From the NCBI GenBank assembly GCA_024636875.1, contig JAGXGJ010000024.1, forward strand, positions 1 through 38,784: a DNA stretch of 38,784 nucleotides. The letters are read 5' to 3'. The notes beneath the pieces are model-generated. The model was not told the DNA's origin. It did not search any database and worked only from the letters and a program-made list of their open reading frames with translations. Position 1 is the stretch's first letter. The number at the start of each line of letters is the position of its first letter. Made by a program: the position numbers and the translations under genes. Below are positions 16,902 through 26,367 of the stretch, piece by piece. Source of the DNA: Methylococcaceae bacterium. Lineage in GTDB: Bacteria > Pseudomonadota > Gammaproteobacteria > Methylococcales > Methylomonadaceae.

Positions 16902-19544
16902 ATGAGCGATAAAACAGTACAGCAGTTAGCGGAGATAGTAAAAATACCTCTGGAACGATTATTGGAACAGCTAAAAGAGGCGGGTTTATCTGCGAGCACC
17001 CATGATGATTTCATTAATGAAGATGAAAAGATGAAGTTGCTTGCGCATTTGCGTAAACGTCATGGCAAGGCGGAAGGAGAGGCTAGTAATTCACCGCGGC
17101 GAGTAACTCTAGAGCGCAGAAAATTGACGGAAATTAAACAGGCAAGCGTGCCCGGCAGTTCCACTAAAACGATTAGTGTTGAGGTGCGTAAAAAGAAAAC
17201 CTATATAAAGCGTAGTGAAGTAGCGGCTGCTGAAGAACAGAAGAAAGCAGAGCCGGTAATTCCTCCTGTTCCGGTAGAGCAGATCAAGCCAATCGCTCCC
17301 GTGCATGACGAGGCTGTCAAACCAGCCGAGAAGACAGCTCCGTCTGTTGAGGAACAGGAAATTGTGCTTGAAACGGTTCCGGAGGAACCCGTTTCCGCTC
17401 CTGTTGAAGTTGAGCCACAAGTCGTTGTTGAACCCGAATTTGAGCCTGAAGTCGAGATTGAATCTGAAGCAAAATTTGAGGCCTTAAAGATCAAGGAAGA
17501 AAAGAAAAACAAGCAGGACAAGGCAATAAAAGCCAAGGAATCGGATGAGGCCAGAAAAAAGCAGCAAGAGAAAGAGCGCCGGCTTGAAGAATCGATCAAA
17601 AAAAATGCTGACAAGGTAAGGCAGCAGGCGGAGGTCAAACAGGAAACACTGCACAGGAAAAAACAGGACGAAGGCTCTCGCACATCAGGCAAGAATGCCA
17701 AAAGAGGCAAGAAAAAAGGCAAGCAACCTTTACGAGCCATGCAGCCTGAAGGCAAGCATCAATTTGAGATGCCGGTGGCGCCAATAGTAAAAGAAGTCGC
17801 TATACCGGAAATGATTCTGGTCTCCGATCTTGCCCAGAAAATGAGTGTTAAAGCGGCACTGGTAATCAAGCACTTGATGAAACTGGGTATTATGGCGACC
17901 ATCAATCAAAGCATAGACCAGGAAACGGCGGCTATTCTGGTTGAGGAAATGGGCCATAAAGCCATTATGCAGAGTGATGATGACCTTGAACAGGAAATGC
18001 TGGCTGAAGCGCAGGTAGAAGATAAGCGCGTTGAATTGCCGCGAGCGCCGATTGTTACCATTATGGGTCATGTTGATCACGGTAAGACTTCGTTGCTGGA
18101 TTATATTCGCAAAACGCGAGTTGCCGCAGGTGAGGCGGGTGGTATTACTCAACATATCGGCGCTTATCAGGTAAAAACCGATCATGGTTCAGTGACTTTT
18201 CTGGATACCCCGGGACATGCTGCATTTACTGCCATGCGAGCCAGAGGTGCTGATGTTACAGATGTGGTGATTGTCGTTGTTGCTGCTGATGACGGCGTGA
18301 TGCCGCAAACCAAAGAGGCAGTTGAGCATGCGAGAGCGGCCAATGTGCCGATTATCGTGGCGATAAATAAAATCGATAAACCTGATGCCAATCCTGAAAA
18401 AGTGATGCAAGAGCTATCAGTCATTAACGTTCTGGCGGAAGAATGGGGAGGCGATGTACAGTTTCTGAAGATTTCGGCTAAAACCGGTGAAGGCATTGAT
18501 GATTTAATCGAGGCATTAATTGTACAGACTGAAATTCTGGAATTAAAAGCGCCTGCCGATGGCCCTGCATCGGGTATCGTGATTGAATCAAGACTGGATA
18601 AAGGTCGTGGCGCTGTGGCAACGGTACTGATTCAAAAAGGTAAGTTGGAAAACGGACAAATGGTGTTGTGTGGTCAGGAATATGGCCGCGTCCGGGCGAT
18701 GTTTAACGAGAACGGAAAAACCATTAAAGAGGCGGGGCCTTGTGTGCCGGTAGAAATTCTGGGGCTTTCCGGTACTCCGAATGCAGGTGATGAATTCCTC
18801 GTGGTACAAAACGAACGTATTGCCAAAGAGTTGGCAAAACACCGCGAAGAACGCAAAAAATTTACCAAACATGCGGCACAACAGGCTTCCAAGCTGGATG
18901 AAGTATTTTCCAGAATGGCGACCGGTGAACTTGCCAGCGTGAATCTGGTTATCAAAACCGATGTACAAGGCAGTCTGGAAGCGCTGCGCGGTTCCCTGGT
19001 TGCTTTGTCCAATGAAGAAGTAGATGTTAAGGTTGTTTTTGGCGGCGTTGGCGGTATCAATGAAGGTGATGCCAATCTGGCGTTGGCTTCAGGCGCAATC
19101 CTTATGGGCTTTAATGTGCGTGCTGATGCGACGGCCAGAAAGCTGATTGAAGAAAAAGGCATCGATCTGCATTATTACAGTGTCATATATGACGCGATCG
19201 ATGAAGTCAAAAAAGCTATTAGCGGCATGTTGGCTCCTGAAATTAAAGAACAGATTGTAGGGCTCGCTGAAGTACGTGATGTATTCCGCTCGCCAAAATT
19301 CGGAGCGGTTGCCGGTTGTATGGTCATTGATGGCTATGTGAAACGGAATCTGCCAATACGTGTGCTGCGTGAAAACGTGGTGATTTTTGAAGGGCAACTG
19401 GAATCTTTGCGGCGCTATAAAGATGATGTCGCCGAAGTTAAAATGGGCATGGAATGTGGCATCGGCGTGAAAAATTACAATGACGTCAAACCAGGTGACC
19501 AGATCGAAGTGTTTGAACGTGTAGAAATCAAGCGGGAATTGTAG
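16902..19544 (+). CDS. infB: Translation initiation factor IF-2
   Basis: GTPase that brings initiator tRNA to the 30S subunit, which fits the initiator tRNA at the head of the operon. The N-terminal IF2_N domain ([24 protein letters not shown]) is followed by a long charged linker rich in Glu, Lys and Pro (~75-290), a second IF2_N domain ([22 protein letters not shown]), then the G domain: GHVDHGKTS (~390), DTPGHAAF and NKID. The C-terminal domains complete 880 residues, normal for a proteobacterial IF-2. It is 30 nt after nusA and 4 nt before rbfA. Confidence 0.97.
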   Translation: MSDKTVQQLAEIVKIPLERLLEQLKEAGLSASTHDDFINEDEKMKLLAHLRKRHGKAEGEASNSPRRVTLERRKLTEIKQASVPGSSTKTISVEVRKKKTYIKRSEVAAAEEQKKAEPVIPPVPVEQIKPIAPVHDEAVKPAEKTAPSVEEQEIVLETVPEEPVSAPVEVEPQVVVEPEFEPEVEIESEAKFEALKIKEEKKNKQDKAIKAKESDEARKKQQEKERRLEESIKKNADKVRQQAEVKQETLHRKKQDEGSRTSGKNAKRGKKKGKQPLRAMQPEGKHQFEMPVAPIVKEVAIPEMILVSDLAQKMSVKAALVIKHLMKLGIMATINQSIDQETAAILVEEMGHKAIMQSDDDLEQEMLAEAQVEDKRVELPRAPIVTIMGHVDHGKTSLLDYIRKTRVAAGEAGGITQHIGAYQVKTDHGSVTFLDTPGHAAFTAMRARGADVTDVVIVVVAADDGVMPQTKEAVEHARAANVPIIVAINKIDKPDANPEKVMQELSVINVLAEEWGGDVQFLKISAKTGEGIDDLIEALIVQTEILELKAPADGPASGIVIESRLDKGRGAVATVLIQKGKLENGQMVLCGQEYGRVRAMFNENGKTIKEAGPCVPVEILGLSGTPNAGDEFLVVQNERIAKELAKHREERKKFTKHAAQQASKLDEVFSRMATGELASVNLVIKTDVQGSLEALRGSLVALSNEEVDVKVVFGGVGGINEGDANLALASGAILMGFNVRADATARKLIEEKGIDLHYYSVIYDAIDEVKKAISGMLAPEIKEQIVGLAEVRDVFRSPKFGAVAGCMVIDGYVKRNLPIRVLRENVVIFEGQLESLRRYKDDVAEVKMGMECGIGVKNYNDVKPGDQIEVFERVEIKREL

Positions 19545-19548
19545 GCTT

Positions 19549-19947
19549 ATGGCAAGAGAATTTGGTCGTAATGTACGCGTTTCATCGCAGATGCAGAAAG
19601 AGCTTTCTTTAATCCTGCAGCGGGATATTGATGACCCCAGGCTGGGATTTATTACCATCAATGAAGTTGTAGTCACTAAGGACCTTGCCGTTGCCAAGGT
19701 GTATATCACCGTATTAAATGTTGACGAGCAGGGCAAACGCGCCAATGTCAAACTGTTAAATGAATTGGCCCCGGTGATTCGCCATCAATTGGCAAAAAGA
19801 ATGCGGCTGCGGCATATTTCCGAGCTGCGTTTTTATTACGATGATTCATTTGATACCGGTATGCGTGTTGCAGAAATCCTGAGTGATTTGAAAAAACCCT
19901 CCGACTCCGCTCAGGACAAGCATGATTTGGATAAGCCCGATCCATGA
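19549..19947 (+). CDS. rbfA: Ribosome-binding factor A
   Basis: Late 30S maturation and cold-shock factor. A KH-like fold is seen through RNVRVSSQMQKELSLILQRDIDDPRLGFITINEVVVTKDLAVAKVYITVL and LRHISELRFYYDDSFDTGMRVAEIL. The last ~18 residues (KPSDSAQDKHDLDKPDP) are not part of the core; they are encoded by a dispersed repeat (see 19897-19921). The 3' end overlaps truB by 4 nt. Confidence 0.93.
   Translation: MAREFGRNVRVSSQMQKELSLILQRDIDDPRLGFITINEVVVTKDLAVAKVYITVLNVDEQGKRANVKLLNELAPVIRHQLAKRMRLRHISELRFYYDDSFDTGMRVAEILSDLKKPSDSAQDKHDLDKPDP
19897..19921. repeat. Dispersed repeat fragment inside the rbfA 3' end
   Basis: CCCTCCGACTCCGCTCAGGACAAGC is the reverse-oriented relative of the repeat at 10757-10778 (CCTGAGCGG..CGAAGGG). 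The opposite strand encodes the peptide ACPERSRRV, familiar from spurious proteins made by this repeat family in many genomes. It has become the coding sequence of the RbfA tail. Confidence 0.55.
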
Positions 19948-20870
19948 GTAAACGCAAATCCGGGCGCGATGTGCACGGCATAGTACTGTTGGACAAGCGT
20001 GTGGGCGTGTCTTCAAACAGGGCTTTACAGGAAGCAAGACATTTGTTTAACGCTAATAAAGCAGGACACACCGGCAGCCTGGATCCTTTGGCGACGGGTT
20101 TATTGCCGCTTTGTTTTGGCGAGGCAACCAAAGTATCCGCGTTGATGCTGGATGATAATAAACGCTATCGAGTCGTTATTCAGCTGGGTGTTATGACCGA
20201 TACCGGTGATGCTGAAGGCGTTGTTATAGAGACCAGGCCGGTGCCTGATTTGTCGCTTGATCAGCTACAAGCCTGTTTGCAACAGTTTACCGGTGAAATC
20301 GAGCAGATTCCTCCGATGTATTCTGCGTTAAAGTATAACGGTAAAAAGCTCTACGAATTGGCAAGGGCAGGCAAAACCGTCGAGCGCAAAACCCGACATA
20401 TCTGCATATTTGATTTGAAAATACTGGATTTTTTCAAAGACCGGCTAACGTTGGAGGTCTTTTGTTCGAAAGGCGCCTACATCAGGTCACTGGCTGAGGA
20501 TATTGGCCGTACTCTGGGATGCGGCGGAACCGTAGCAGCATTGCGTCGTCTGGAAGCCGGTCAATTCAGTATCGAAGATGCCAGAACCATTGAGCAGTTG
20601 ACAGCAATGAATGAGCAGGACTTGTTTCAATGCTTGATTAATGTCGATAAACCTTTGGAAGGGCTGCCAGCTGTGAGCTTATCCGCTGAACAGGCCGTTC
20701 TTGTAAAATACGGGCAATCGATTATATTCCCCGCGTTGCAAAACCCCGGCCTTAGTGCGATGCAAGGTACAGTGCGGATGTACCAGGAAGCTGTCTTTTT
20801 GGGCTTGGGAGAAATGCTAATGGATGGTAAAATAGCGCCGAAAAAGATGTTCAATATGAATAACGATTAG
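19944..20870 (+). CDS. truB: tRNA pseudouridine(55) synthase TruB
   Basis: Makes pseudouridine 55 in the T loop of tRNAs. The catalytic Asp is in HTGSLDPLATGLLPLCFGEATK (~47). GIVLLDKRVGVSSN and the Tyr motif MYSALKYNGKKLYELAR are family signatures, and CSKGAYIRSLAEDIGRTLGCGG precedes the C-terminal part. 308 residues is the normal length. It overlaps rbfA by 4 nt (ATGA). Confidence 0.96.
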   Translation: MSKRKSGRDVHGIVLLDKRVGVSSNRALQEARHLFNANKAGHTGSLDPLATGLLPLCFGEATKVSALMLDDNKRYRVVIQLGVMTDTGDAEGVVIETRPVPDLSLDQLQACLQQFTGEIEQIPPMYSALKYNGKKLYELARAGKTVERKTRHICIFDLKILDFFKDRLTLEVFCSKGAYIRSLAEDIGRTLGCGGTVAALRRLEAGQFSIEDARTIEQLTAMNEQDLFQCLINVDKPLEGLPAVSLSAEQAVLVKYGQSIIFPALQNPGLSAMQGTVRMYQEAVFLGLGEMLMDGKIAPKKMFNMNND

Positions 20871-20900
20871 AAGCGCGATTTATCGCATCTGTGAAATCCG

Positions 20901-20922
20901 GAGACGCAATACATCGCGTCTC
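20901..20922. repeat. Short palindrome GAGACGC/GCGTCTC
   Basis: Perfect 7-bp arms around AATACATC, 30 nt after truB. A shorter GCGAT/ATCGC hairpin precedes it at 20874-20885. It looks like a dispersed REP-type palindrome and has no T run, so it is not an intrinsic terminator. Confidence 0.55.
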
Positions 20923-21024
20923 TGCAATAAATATATTGATTTCTACACCCTATCGTGGAAACAGTGTATTAAGAAGTTGTCATTTGACGACGTTACTTTT
21001 AACTTTTAATCTTAGGGATTATAA

Positions 21025-21294
21025 ATGCCATTTACTGCAGAACAAAAAAAAGCGGTTGTCGAAGCGTACCGCCAGTCAGAAACCGATACCGGGTCGCCTG
21101 AAGTACAAATTGCACTGTTGACAGCCCACATTACCCATTTGACTCCACACTTCGCGGCGCACAAAAAAGACAATCATTCACGTCGTGGTTTGTTGCGTAT
21201 GGTTAATCAGCGCCGCAAATTACTGGATTATTTGAAAAATAAAGACAGCAACCGTTATCGCTCACTGATTGAGCGGCTGGGTTTGCGTAAGTAG
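21025..21294 (+). CDS. rpsO: 30S ribosomal protein S15
   Basis: Binds 16S rRNA helix h20-h22 early in 30S assembly. The sequence is a full match to the family: [69 protein letters not shown], 89 residues. The 154-nt gap after truB suggests its own promoter as in E. coli, but I cannot pick a convincing one. Confidence 0.97.
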   Translation: MPFTAEQKKAVVEAYRQSETDTGSPEVQIALLTAHITHLTPHFAAHKKDNHSRRGLLRMVNQRRKLLDYLKNKDSNRYRSLIERLGLRK

Positions 21295-21334
21295 AAAGTC
21301 TCCAGGAAACGGTGCAGCTGAGGGTCGTCATAGT

Positions 21335-21359
21335 CTGTCTGCGTATATTGCACAGGCAG
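21335..21359 (+). promoter_or_regulatory. Hairpin between rpsO and pnp (candidate RNase III site)
   Basis: CTGTCTGCG (21335-21343) pairs with CACAGGCAG (21351-21359) over nine positions, with one G-U pair and one mismatch. In E. coli a hairpin at this same place is cut by RNase III, which starts PNPase autoregulation. Whether this one is cut is inference from position. Confidence 0.4.
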
Positions 21360-21417
21360 TCGATAGCGTCCCGACACCAAACTTTTAAATAACCTTTATA
21401 CAAAGGAACCCCAAATA

Positions 21418-23496
21418 GTGAAGCCTATCAGGAAAGAATTTCAGTACGGCGATCAACTCGTTACGCTAGAAACTGGTGAAATAGCACGTCAAGCAGACGG
21501 CGCGGTCATAATTGATGTCGATGGTACATCACTGCTGGTCACCGTCGTTGGTAAAAAAGAAGCTAATGGCGGCGATTTTTTTCCATTAACTGTTAATTAT
21601 CAGGAAAAAGCTTATGCAGCGGGCAAGATACCCGGCGGCTTTTTCAAGAGGGAAGGGCGGCCAAGTGAACAAGAGACCTTGACGTCCCGATTGATTGATC
21701 GGCCTATTCGTCCGCTCTTTCCTGAGGGCTATACCAACGAAGTTCAGATTATTGCCACAGTGATGTCTTTGAACCCCGAAGTTGATCCGGAAATTCCTGC
21801 ACTGTTGGGGGCGTCTGCTGCATTGGCGGTTTCAGGATTACCCTTTAACGGGCCAATCGGCGCAGCTTGTGTTGGTTATAAAGAGGGCAGTTTTTTATTA
21901 AACCCGTCCCCAACTGCATTAAAAGAATCTCAATTAACCCTGGTCGTCGCCGGGACTGCGCACGCCGTATTGATGGTTGAATCTGAAGCGGATGGTTTAT
22001 CAGAAGAGGTCATGTTGAGCGCTGTTCTTTATGGTCATGAACAAATGCAGCTCGCAATTAATGCCATTAATGAATTTGCGCTGGCGGCGGGAACAGGTGT
22101 CGTTGAGTGGGTAGCTCCCGAGGCCAATGCTGACCTGGCCAGATTAATTACTGAAGAGGTTGAAGCAGGCATTAAAGCAGCGTATCAGGTGCCTGAAAAA
22201 CTGGTTAGACAAGAACAGCTAAAAGCAATCAGAAATGCTGTTGTTGAAAAACTGGTTACCAAGGGTGATTATGCAGAAAATGACATACGCGACATCATCG
22301 AACACCTGGAATACCGCATTGTTCGCAGCGCCATTCTTAATGAAAGCAAGCGTATTGATGGCCGGGCTTTAGACAAGATCAGACCCATTACTATCAGAAC
22401 GGGTGTATTACCCAGAACTCACGGTTCCGCCTTGTTTACCCGTGGCGAAACCCAGGCATTAGTCGTTGCAACACTGGGTACTCAACGTGATGCGCAAATT
22501 ATTGATGCCCTGGCGGGTGAATATAAAGAGCCGTTCATGCTGCATTATAACTTCCCTCCCTACTGTGTCGGTGAAACGGGCTTTGTCGGTACGCCTAAAC
22601 GCCGTGAAATCGGTCATGGCAGACTGGCTAAACGCGGCTTAACAGCCGTGCTGCCTAATATGGATGAATTCCCCTACACCATTCGAGTGGTTTCTGAAAT
22701 TACAGAATCCAATGGTTCAAGCTCGATGGCTTCGGTTTGTGGCAGCAGCCTGGCATTAATGGATGCGGGTGTGCCGATTAAATCACCGGTTGCGGGTATC
22801 GCAATGGGCTTGATTAAAGAAGGTGATAGCTTCGCGGTGCTGTCTGATATTATGGGTGATGAAGATCATCTGGGTGATATGGACTTTAAAGTCGCAGGTT
22901 CGGTGGACGGTATTACTGCACTGCAAATGGACATCAAAATAGATGGCATTACCGCAGAGATCATGAAAACTGCACTGGAACAGGCAAAACAGGGTCGTTT
23001 GCATATCCTGGGTGAAATGAACAAGGCTTTATCAAGCACACGCGGCCAAATGTCTGATTTTGCACCGCGCATCATTACCTTCAAAATCGATCCCAGCAAA
23101 ATTCGTGAAGTTATCGGCAAAGGCGGCGCAACCATACGCGGCATTACTGAAATAACCGGAGCCAGTGTTGATTTAACCGATGACGGCATCGTCAAGGTAG
23201 CTTCTGTCGATAAAGCCGCAGGTGAAGAAGCGCGTCGCCTTATCGAAGAAATTACCGCGGAGGTTGAAGTAGGCAAGGTTTATGAAGGTAAAGTTGCCAG
23301 ATTAATGGATTTCGGCGCCTTTGTCACGATTTTGCCGGGTAAGGATGGTTTGGTACATATCTCGCAAATTTCAGATGAACACGTCGATAAAGTCAGCGAC
23401 AGGTTGAATGAAGGCGATGTGGTGAGAGTTAAAGTGCTTGAAATCGACCGTCAGGGAAGGGTTAGATTAAGCATTAAAGAAGTGGATAAAGGATAG
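21418..23496 (+). CDS. pnp: Polyribonucleotide nucleotidyltransferase (PNPase)
   Basis: Phosphorolytic 3'-5' exoribonuclease and degradosome component. Order: first RNase PH domain ([31 protein letters not shown]), linker helices, second RNase PH domain ([23 protein letters not shown], with the active-site Asp region [17 protein letters not shown]), KH domain ([21 protein letters not shown]) and S1 domain ([31 protein letters not shown]). Start is GTG with AAAGGAACC upstream. 692 residues is normal. It closes the superoperon, with a terminator 22 nt after the stop. Confidence 0.97.
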   Translation: MKPIRKEFQYGDQLVTLETGEIARQADGAVIIDVDGTSLLVTVVGKKEANGGDFFPLTVNYQEKAYAAGKIPGGFFKREGRPSEQETLTSRLIDRPIRPLFPEGYTNEVQIIATVMSLNPEVDPEIPALLGASAALAVSGLPFNGPIGAACVGYKEGSFLLNPSPTALKESQLTLVVAGTAHAVLMVESEADGLSEEVMLSAVLYGHEQMQLAINAINEFALAAGTGVVEWVAPEANADLARLITEEVEAGIKAAYQVPEKLVRQEQLKAIRNAVVEKLVTKGDYAENDIRDIIEHLEYRIVRSAILNESKRIDGRALDKIRPITIRTGVLPRTHGSALFTRGETQALVVATLGTQRDAQIIDALAGEYKEPFMLHYNFPPYCVGETGFVGTPKRREIGHGRLAKRGLTAVLPNMDEFPYTIRVVSEITESNGSSSMASVCGSSLALMDAGVPIKSPVAGIAMGLIKEGDSFAVLSDIMGDEDHLGDMDFKVAGSVDGITALQMDIKIDGITAEIMKTALEQAKQGRLHILGEMNKALSSTRGQMSDFAPRIITFKIDPSKIREVIGKGGATIRGITEITGASVDLTDDGIVKVASVDKAAGEEARRLIEEITAEVEVGKVYEGKVARLMDFGAFVTILPGKDGLVHISQISDEHVDKVSDRLNEGDVVRVKVLEIDRQGRVRLSIKEVDKG

Positions 23497-23517
23497 ATCT
23501 ATTTATCTGTTTTGAAA

Positions 23518-23545
23518 GAAAAAGGGGCCGAAAAGACCCTTTTTT
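23518..23545 (+). terminator. Intrinsic terminator of the pnp transcript
   Basis: AAAAAGGG and CCCTTTTTT form a stem around GCCGAAAAGA, ending in a run of T. It is correctly placed after the pnp stop codon. Confidence 0.75.
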
Positions 23546-23652
23546 GTGAGCAACGGCCATTAGACTGAGCTAACACCTGTATGGCTATAATGAAAATATT
23601 CAGAGTTGCCGGCCAGGATAGTTGACGCCGGACATCTACACACGTTGGCGTT

Positions 23653-24672
23653 TTAATACTCCCTGGTAGAGACAGGGGGAGTAATCTGCGTTAATACGTT
23701 TTGTGCCCGGATATCAGCGCCAGAAGGTAATTTTTCAAGGCTGTTGTCGATCCAGGCAGCAATATCTTTCAATGCCGCGGGTGCTTGTAAATCGCGCAAT
23801 AGCATGTGATAACCATGCTGATAGAAAGCCACTGTTTTTTCTGTTTCATCTATAGCGAGAAATTTCTTTAAAAAGGTATAGGTCGGTTTCTTGGGAATAA
23901 TTTCATCCTTTTCACCGTAAAGTATCAAAATATTTCCTTGTAACAATGATGCATTTTTAAATGCGGTATCCATCAAGTCGGTTAGTCCATAAAGAGTTTC
24001 AACCCGGGTCGCCTTGATGACTAAAGGATCCCGACCTAAGGCACGGAGCATTTCGATATTGTCCGAGGCCATGACACCCAGACCGTCGCCCGTTAAAGTT
24101 AGCCATGGCATACTATGCGCCATTATCCAAAGCAGGCTTCTTTGATACCAGGGCATGGTTGGACGCGCCCAAAGTGCCGGGGCAACAAGGATAATACCGT
24201 TTACATGCGGTTTATTGGCGTGACTTAAAATGGAAATAATGACCGCACCCCCCATACTTTCACCCAGCAAATAGAATGGTTGGTTTGGGTAGCGTTTTTT
24301 TAACAGACGCACTAAAACCAGTAAGTCGTCGGTAAGGGTTGCTTCACCAACCCATAAACCACGCCGTGAAGTTGCGCCAAAGCCTCTTTGATCATAAGCA
24401 AAACAGGCGATGCCCAGTTTGCTAAAATACTCTCCCGGTTGTTGAAAAAAATTACTGTAATCATTAAATCCGTGAAGCGCTATGAGTACAGCGCGTGTTT
24501 CGGTTTTGGGCAACCAGTGGCGTAAGGGCAGGTATGTGCCATCTTCGGTGAGAAAATAATTTCCGCTTATCTGTGCCGTCATTATTTTCCTGCCAGGTGG
24601 ATAAGTCATAGGCATACAAGCACTTAATACAGTGAGTAACAAAAGAGCGATTATGGCATATTGCGTGTTCAT
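23653..24672 (-). CDS. Lipoprotein alpha/beta hydrolase (monoacylglycerol lipase-like)
   Basis: Envelope-attached serine hydrolase. The signal ends in a lipobox (LLTVLSAC, Cys ~19), so the mature protein is lipid-anchored. Hydrolase motifs: ALHGFNDYSNFF (~68), FAYDQRGFGATSR (~97), LLGESMGGAVIIS (nucleophile serine, ~140), YGEKDEIIPKKPT (acid, ~255) and FYQHGYHMLLRDLQ (catalytic His, ~290). The GESMGG elbow and the RGFG motif fit the lysophospholipase / monoacylglycerol lipase (hydrolase_4) group. It is convergent with pnp and stands alone. Real substrate unknown. Confidence 0.82.
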   Translation of the reverse strand: MNTQYAIIALLLLTVLSACMPMTYPPGRKIMTAQISGNYFLTEDGTYLPLRHWLPKTETRAVLIALHGFNDYSNFFQQPGEYFSKLGIACFAYDQRGFGATSRRGLWVGEATLTDDLLVLVRLLKKRYPNQPFYLLGESMGGAVIISILSHANKPHVNGIILVAPALWARPTMPWYQRSLLWIMAHSMPWLTLTGDGLGVMASDNIEMLRALGRDPLVIKATRVETLYGLTDLMDTAFKNASLLQGNILILYGEKDEIIPKKPTYTFLKKFLAIDETEKTVAFYQHGYHMLLRDLQAPAALKDIAAWIDNSLEKLPSGADIRAQNVLTQITPPVSTREY

Positions 24673-24915
24673 GATGTCTGATAACTATTTGACCGTAAAT
24701 GGCCTCAAGACTACAAATAAAATAGTTTGCCTGTTTCCTCCGAGGGTCTTCAGTGCTTGAGAAGTGAAGAATTATAGAATGTGTCGGTTTTGCTGTCATT
24801 GAAAATCAAATAAGAGACTTATTACCTGATCTAAATTCAATTTTCAAGTTATTTTAAGTGCGATTGCCCTGTTGAGGTAAATAGTCTTTGATGAAGCCCG
24901 TGGGGGGGATTTGTG

Positions 24916-24921
24916 TATAAT
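24916..24921 (+). promoter_or_regulatory. -10 element ahead of the polysaccharide cluster
   Basis: A perfect TATAAT in the context TTGTGTATAATGA, close to the cytochrome b promoter (CTGTGTATAATAC). No good -35 is seen. The 24673-25029 gap otherwise holds an AT-rich stretch and two short plus-strand ORFs (listed). No JUMPstart or classical ops element is visible. Confidence 0.45.
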
Positions 24922-24950
24922 GATTTATTTACGCAGGAGGTTTTAAACGC

Positions 24951-24998
24951 ATGAGCGTGGTCGCTTTTGCTGTCAGGGCAATTGCACTATATACATAG
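24951..24998 (+). CDS. Possible 15-residue leader peptide
   Basis: ATG at 24951 is preceded by a textbook AGGAGG (24935-24940) at 10-nt spacing and about 30 nt after the TATAAT. The frame reads MSVVAFAVRAIALYT and stops. The strength of the ribosome site for so short a frame suggests either a leader peptide or a remnant gene start. No attenuator-like hairpin with a T run follows. Confidence 0.3.
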   Translation: MSVVAFAVRAIALYT

Positions 24999-25029
24999 TA
25001 ACCTATTAATTTGTTGTGGATACAAGCCC

Positions 25030-25143
25030 ATGTATGCAGGTGCAGATCTTTTTCCCTTCATTCCCTTTATCTTGACCATCTACTTTGTGAACTTTGGGGC
25101 TTTGATTGCCCTGAACAGATACTTTAATTTTACGGTTGACTGA
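25030..25143 (+). CDS. 37-residue membrane peptide coupled to the flippase
   Basis: Absent from the ORF track because of its size. It reads MYAGADLFPFIPFILTIYFV, then NFGALIALNRYFNFTVD. About 20 residues form one hydrophobic helix. Its TGA shares a base with the ATG of the flippase gene (TGATG at 25141-25145), the classical sign of translational coupling. The ribosome site is weak (GTGGA ~12 nt upstream). Function unknown; a helper subunit of the flippase or a translational relay are both possible. Confidence 0.5.
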   Translation: MYAGADLFPFIPFILTIYFVNFGALIALNRYFNFTVD

Positions 25144-26366
25144 TGATTTTCCGCTTTCTAGGCGCTCAGTGGCTGGCCATTGCTTACATAGGTCTTGCTT
25201 CTTTCGGCCTAAGCATTCTGGTGGCGCGAACCTTGGGGCCGGATTTGTTTGGTGTTTATGCAGTGGCTCTTTCGCTTGGGGCGCTGGTAGCTATTCTAAT
25301 AGATGGCGGTTTCAGCAAGTTGCTTCAACGTGAGGGTGCGCGAGGTAGCGCGGCGCTTGTGCAGGTAAGAGCAGCCTTGCCCGCACTGGCTTATGGGCAT
25401 GCAATGATCGCTATTTTTGCACTGTCTGTTCTTGCAGTGGTGCTTTTTCCACGAAATAAAATGACCTCGCTTATAACGGTCTGGTGCTTTGGAGCGGCGG
25501 TATTGAATCAGTATGGACTTGCTATCCTGCGCGGAGACGGGAGGTTGGTGCGCGATGCCTCCTGGCAAATAGGTAACCGCACCCTTTCGGCAGTTTGCAT
25601 GGCGGCGGCTGTGTTATTTCTCGGGGCGAGCCTGCCGTGGCACGTGTTGATGGCACAGTTTGTGGGTACTGCGGCTTTCGGCCTTTTTGTAACGCTTTTT
25701 TTAAGGGTACGGCCTAGATTTGTTGTTCCATCTACTGTTTACCGGGCAGTACTGCCGCTGGTGTGGCTGGATTTGGCATCGGCCGTATATTTCAGGTCTG
25801 ATATGGTGTTGCTTAAGCTTTTGCATGCGCCGAATATCGAGGTCGGTCGCTATGGGGTGGCATACAGATTGGTCGAGGCCTTGATTTTACTGGCATCGCC
25901 AATAGGGTTAATCCTATTCCGTCATTTTCGGCAGGGTAGTGAGATGCCGGTACGGATGGTGAAGCAAATGCTGTTGCCGCCTATGGCCTACGCAACATTG
26001 GTTGGTAGTGCCCTGGCTTTGTTAATGTGGTTTTGTAGTGACACTATCGTTAGCCTGGCGTATGGACAAAGCTATCAGGGTACGGGTACACTGCTGGCAA
26101 TTCTGGGCTGTTCACTGATTTTTATTTTGCCTAATGGCATACTGAATCAGGCCGCATTGGCGTTGGGTCTCGAGCGATGGTTTGCAGTTTCAGCTACCAT
26201 CACAGCATTAACCAATGTGGTAGGAAATCTGTTGTTTATTCCGGTTTATGGCGCCATGGCATCAGCGTGGATGACGGTGTTGACCGAGGGGGTGCTGGGT
26301 TTTTGTGTTGCTCTGGGCGTTGGTTTACATTGCTGGCGTGCTGTAAACACCAAGGGAGATCGTTGA
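25143..26366 (+). CDS. Polysaccharide flippase (Wzx/MATE-like, MOP superfamily)
   Basis: Integral membrane transporter predicted to flip undecaprenyl-linked sugar repeat units to the periplasm. About twelve hydrophobic segments fill 407 residues, and the N-terminus (FLGAQWLAIAYIGLASFGLSILVARTLGPDLFGVYAVALSLGAL) is typical of the polysaccharide_synt family. It is the first large gene of a cluster holding a glycosyltransferase and sugar-nucleotide enzymes, which supports the role. Its stop is followed directly by the TTG start of the glycosyltransferase. The substrate cannot be read from sequence. Confidence 0.85.
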   Translation: MIFRFLGAQWLAIAYIGLASFGLSILVARTLGPDLFGVYAVALSLGALVAILIDGGFSKLLQREGARGSAALVQVRAALPALAYGHAMIAIFALSVLAVVLFPRNKMTSLITVWCFGAAVLNQYGLAILRGDGRLVRDASWQIGNRTLSAVCMAAAVLFLGASLPWHVLMAQFVGTAAFGLFVTLFLRVRPRFVVPSTVYRAVLPLVWLDLASAVYFRSDMVLLKLLHAPNIEVGRYGVAYRLVEALILLASPIGLILFRHFRQGSEMPVRMVKQMLLPPMAYATLVGSALALLMWFCSDTIVSLAYGQSYQGTGTLLAILGCSLIFILPNGILNQAALALGLERWFAVSATITALTNVVGNLLFIPVYGAMASAWMTVLTEGVLGFCVALGVGLHCWRAVNTKGDR

Positions 26367-26367
26367 A

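Noticed and set aside
17201-17755. Serine-rich 184-residue minus-strand ORF in infB
   Set aside because: Antisense of the Glu/Lys/Pro-rich IF-2 linker, which always gives Ser/Phe-rich frames.
19748-20131. 127-residue minus-strand ORF across rbfA-truB
   Set aside because: Shadow of two real genes; contains the repeat-derived CPERSRR string, no start signals.
24951-24975. RfaH ops / JUMPstart element
   Set aside because: GAGCGTGGTCGCTTTTGC only vaguely resembles the GGCGGTAG core; too weak to call.
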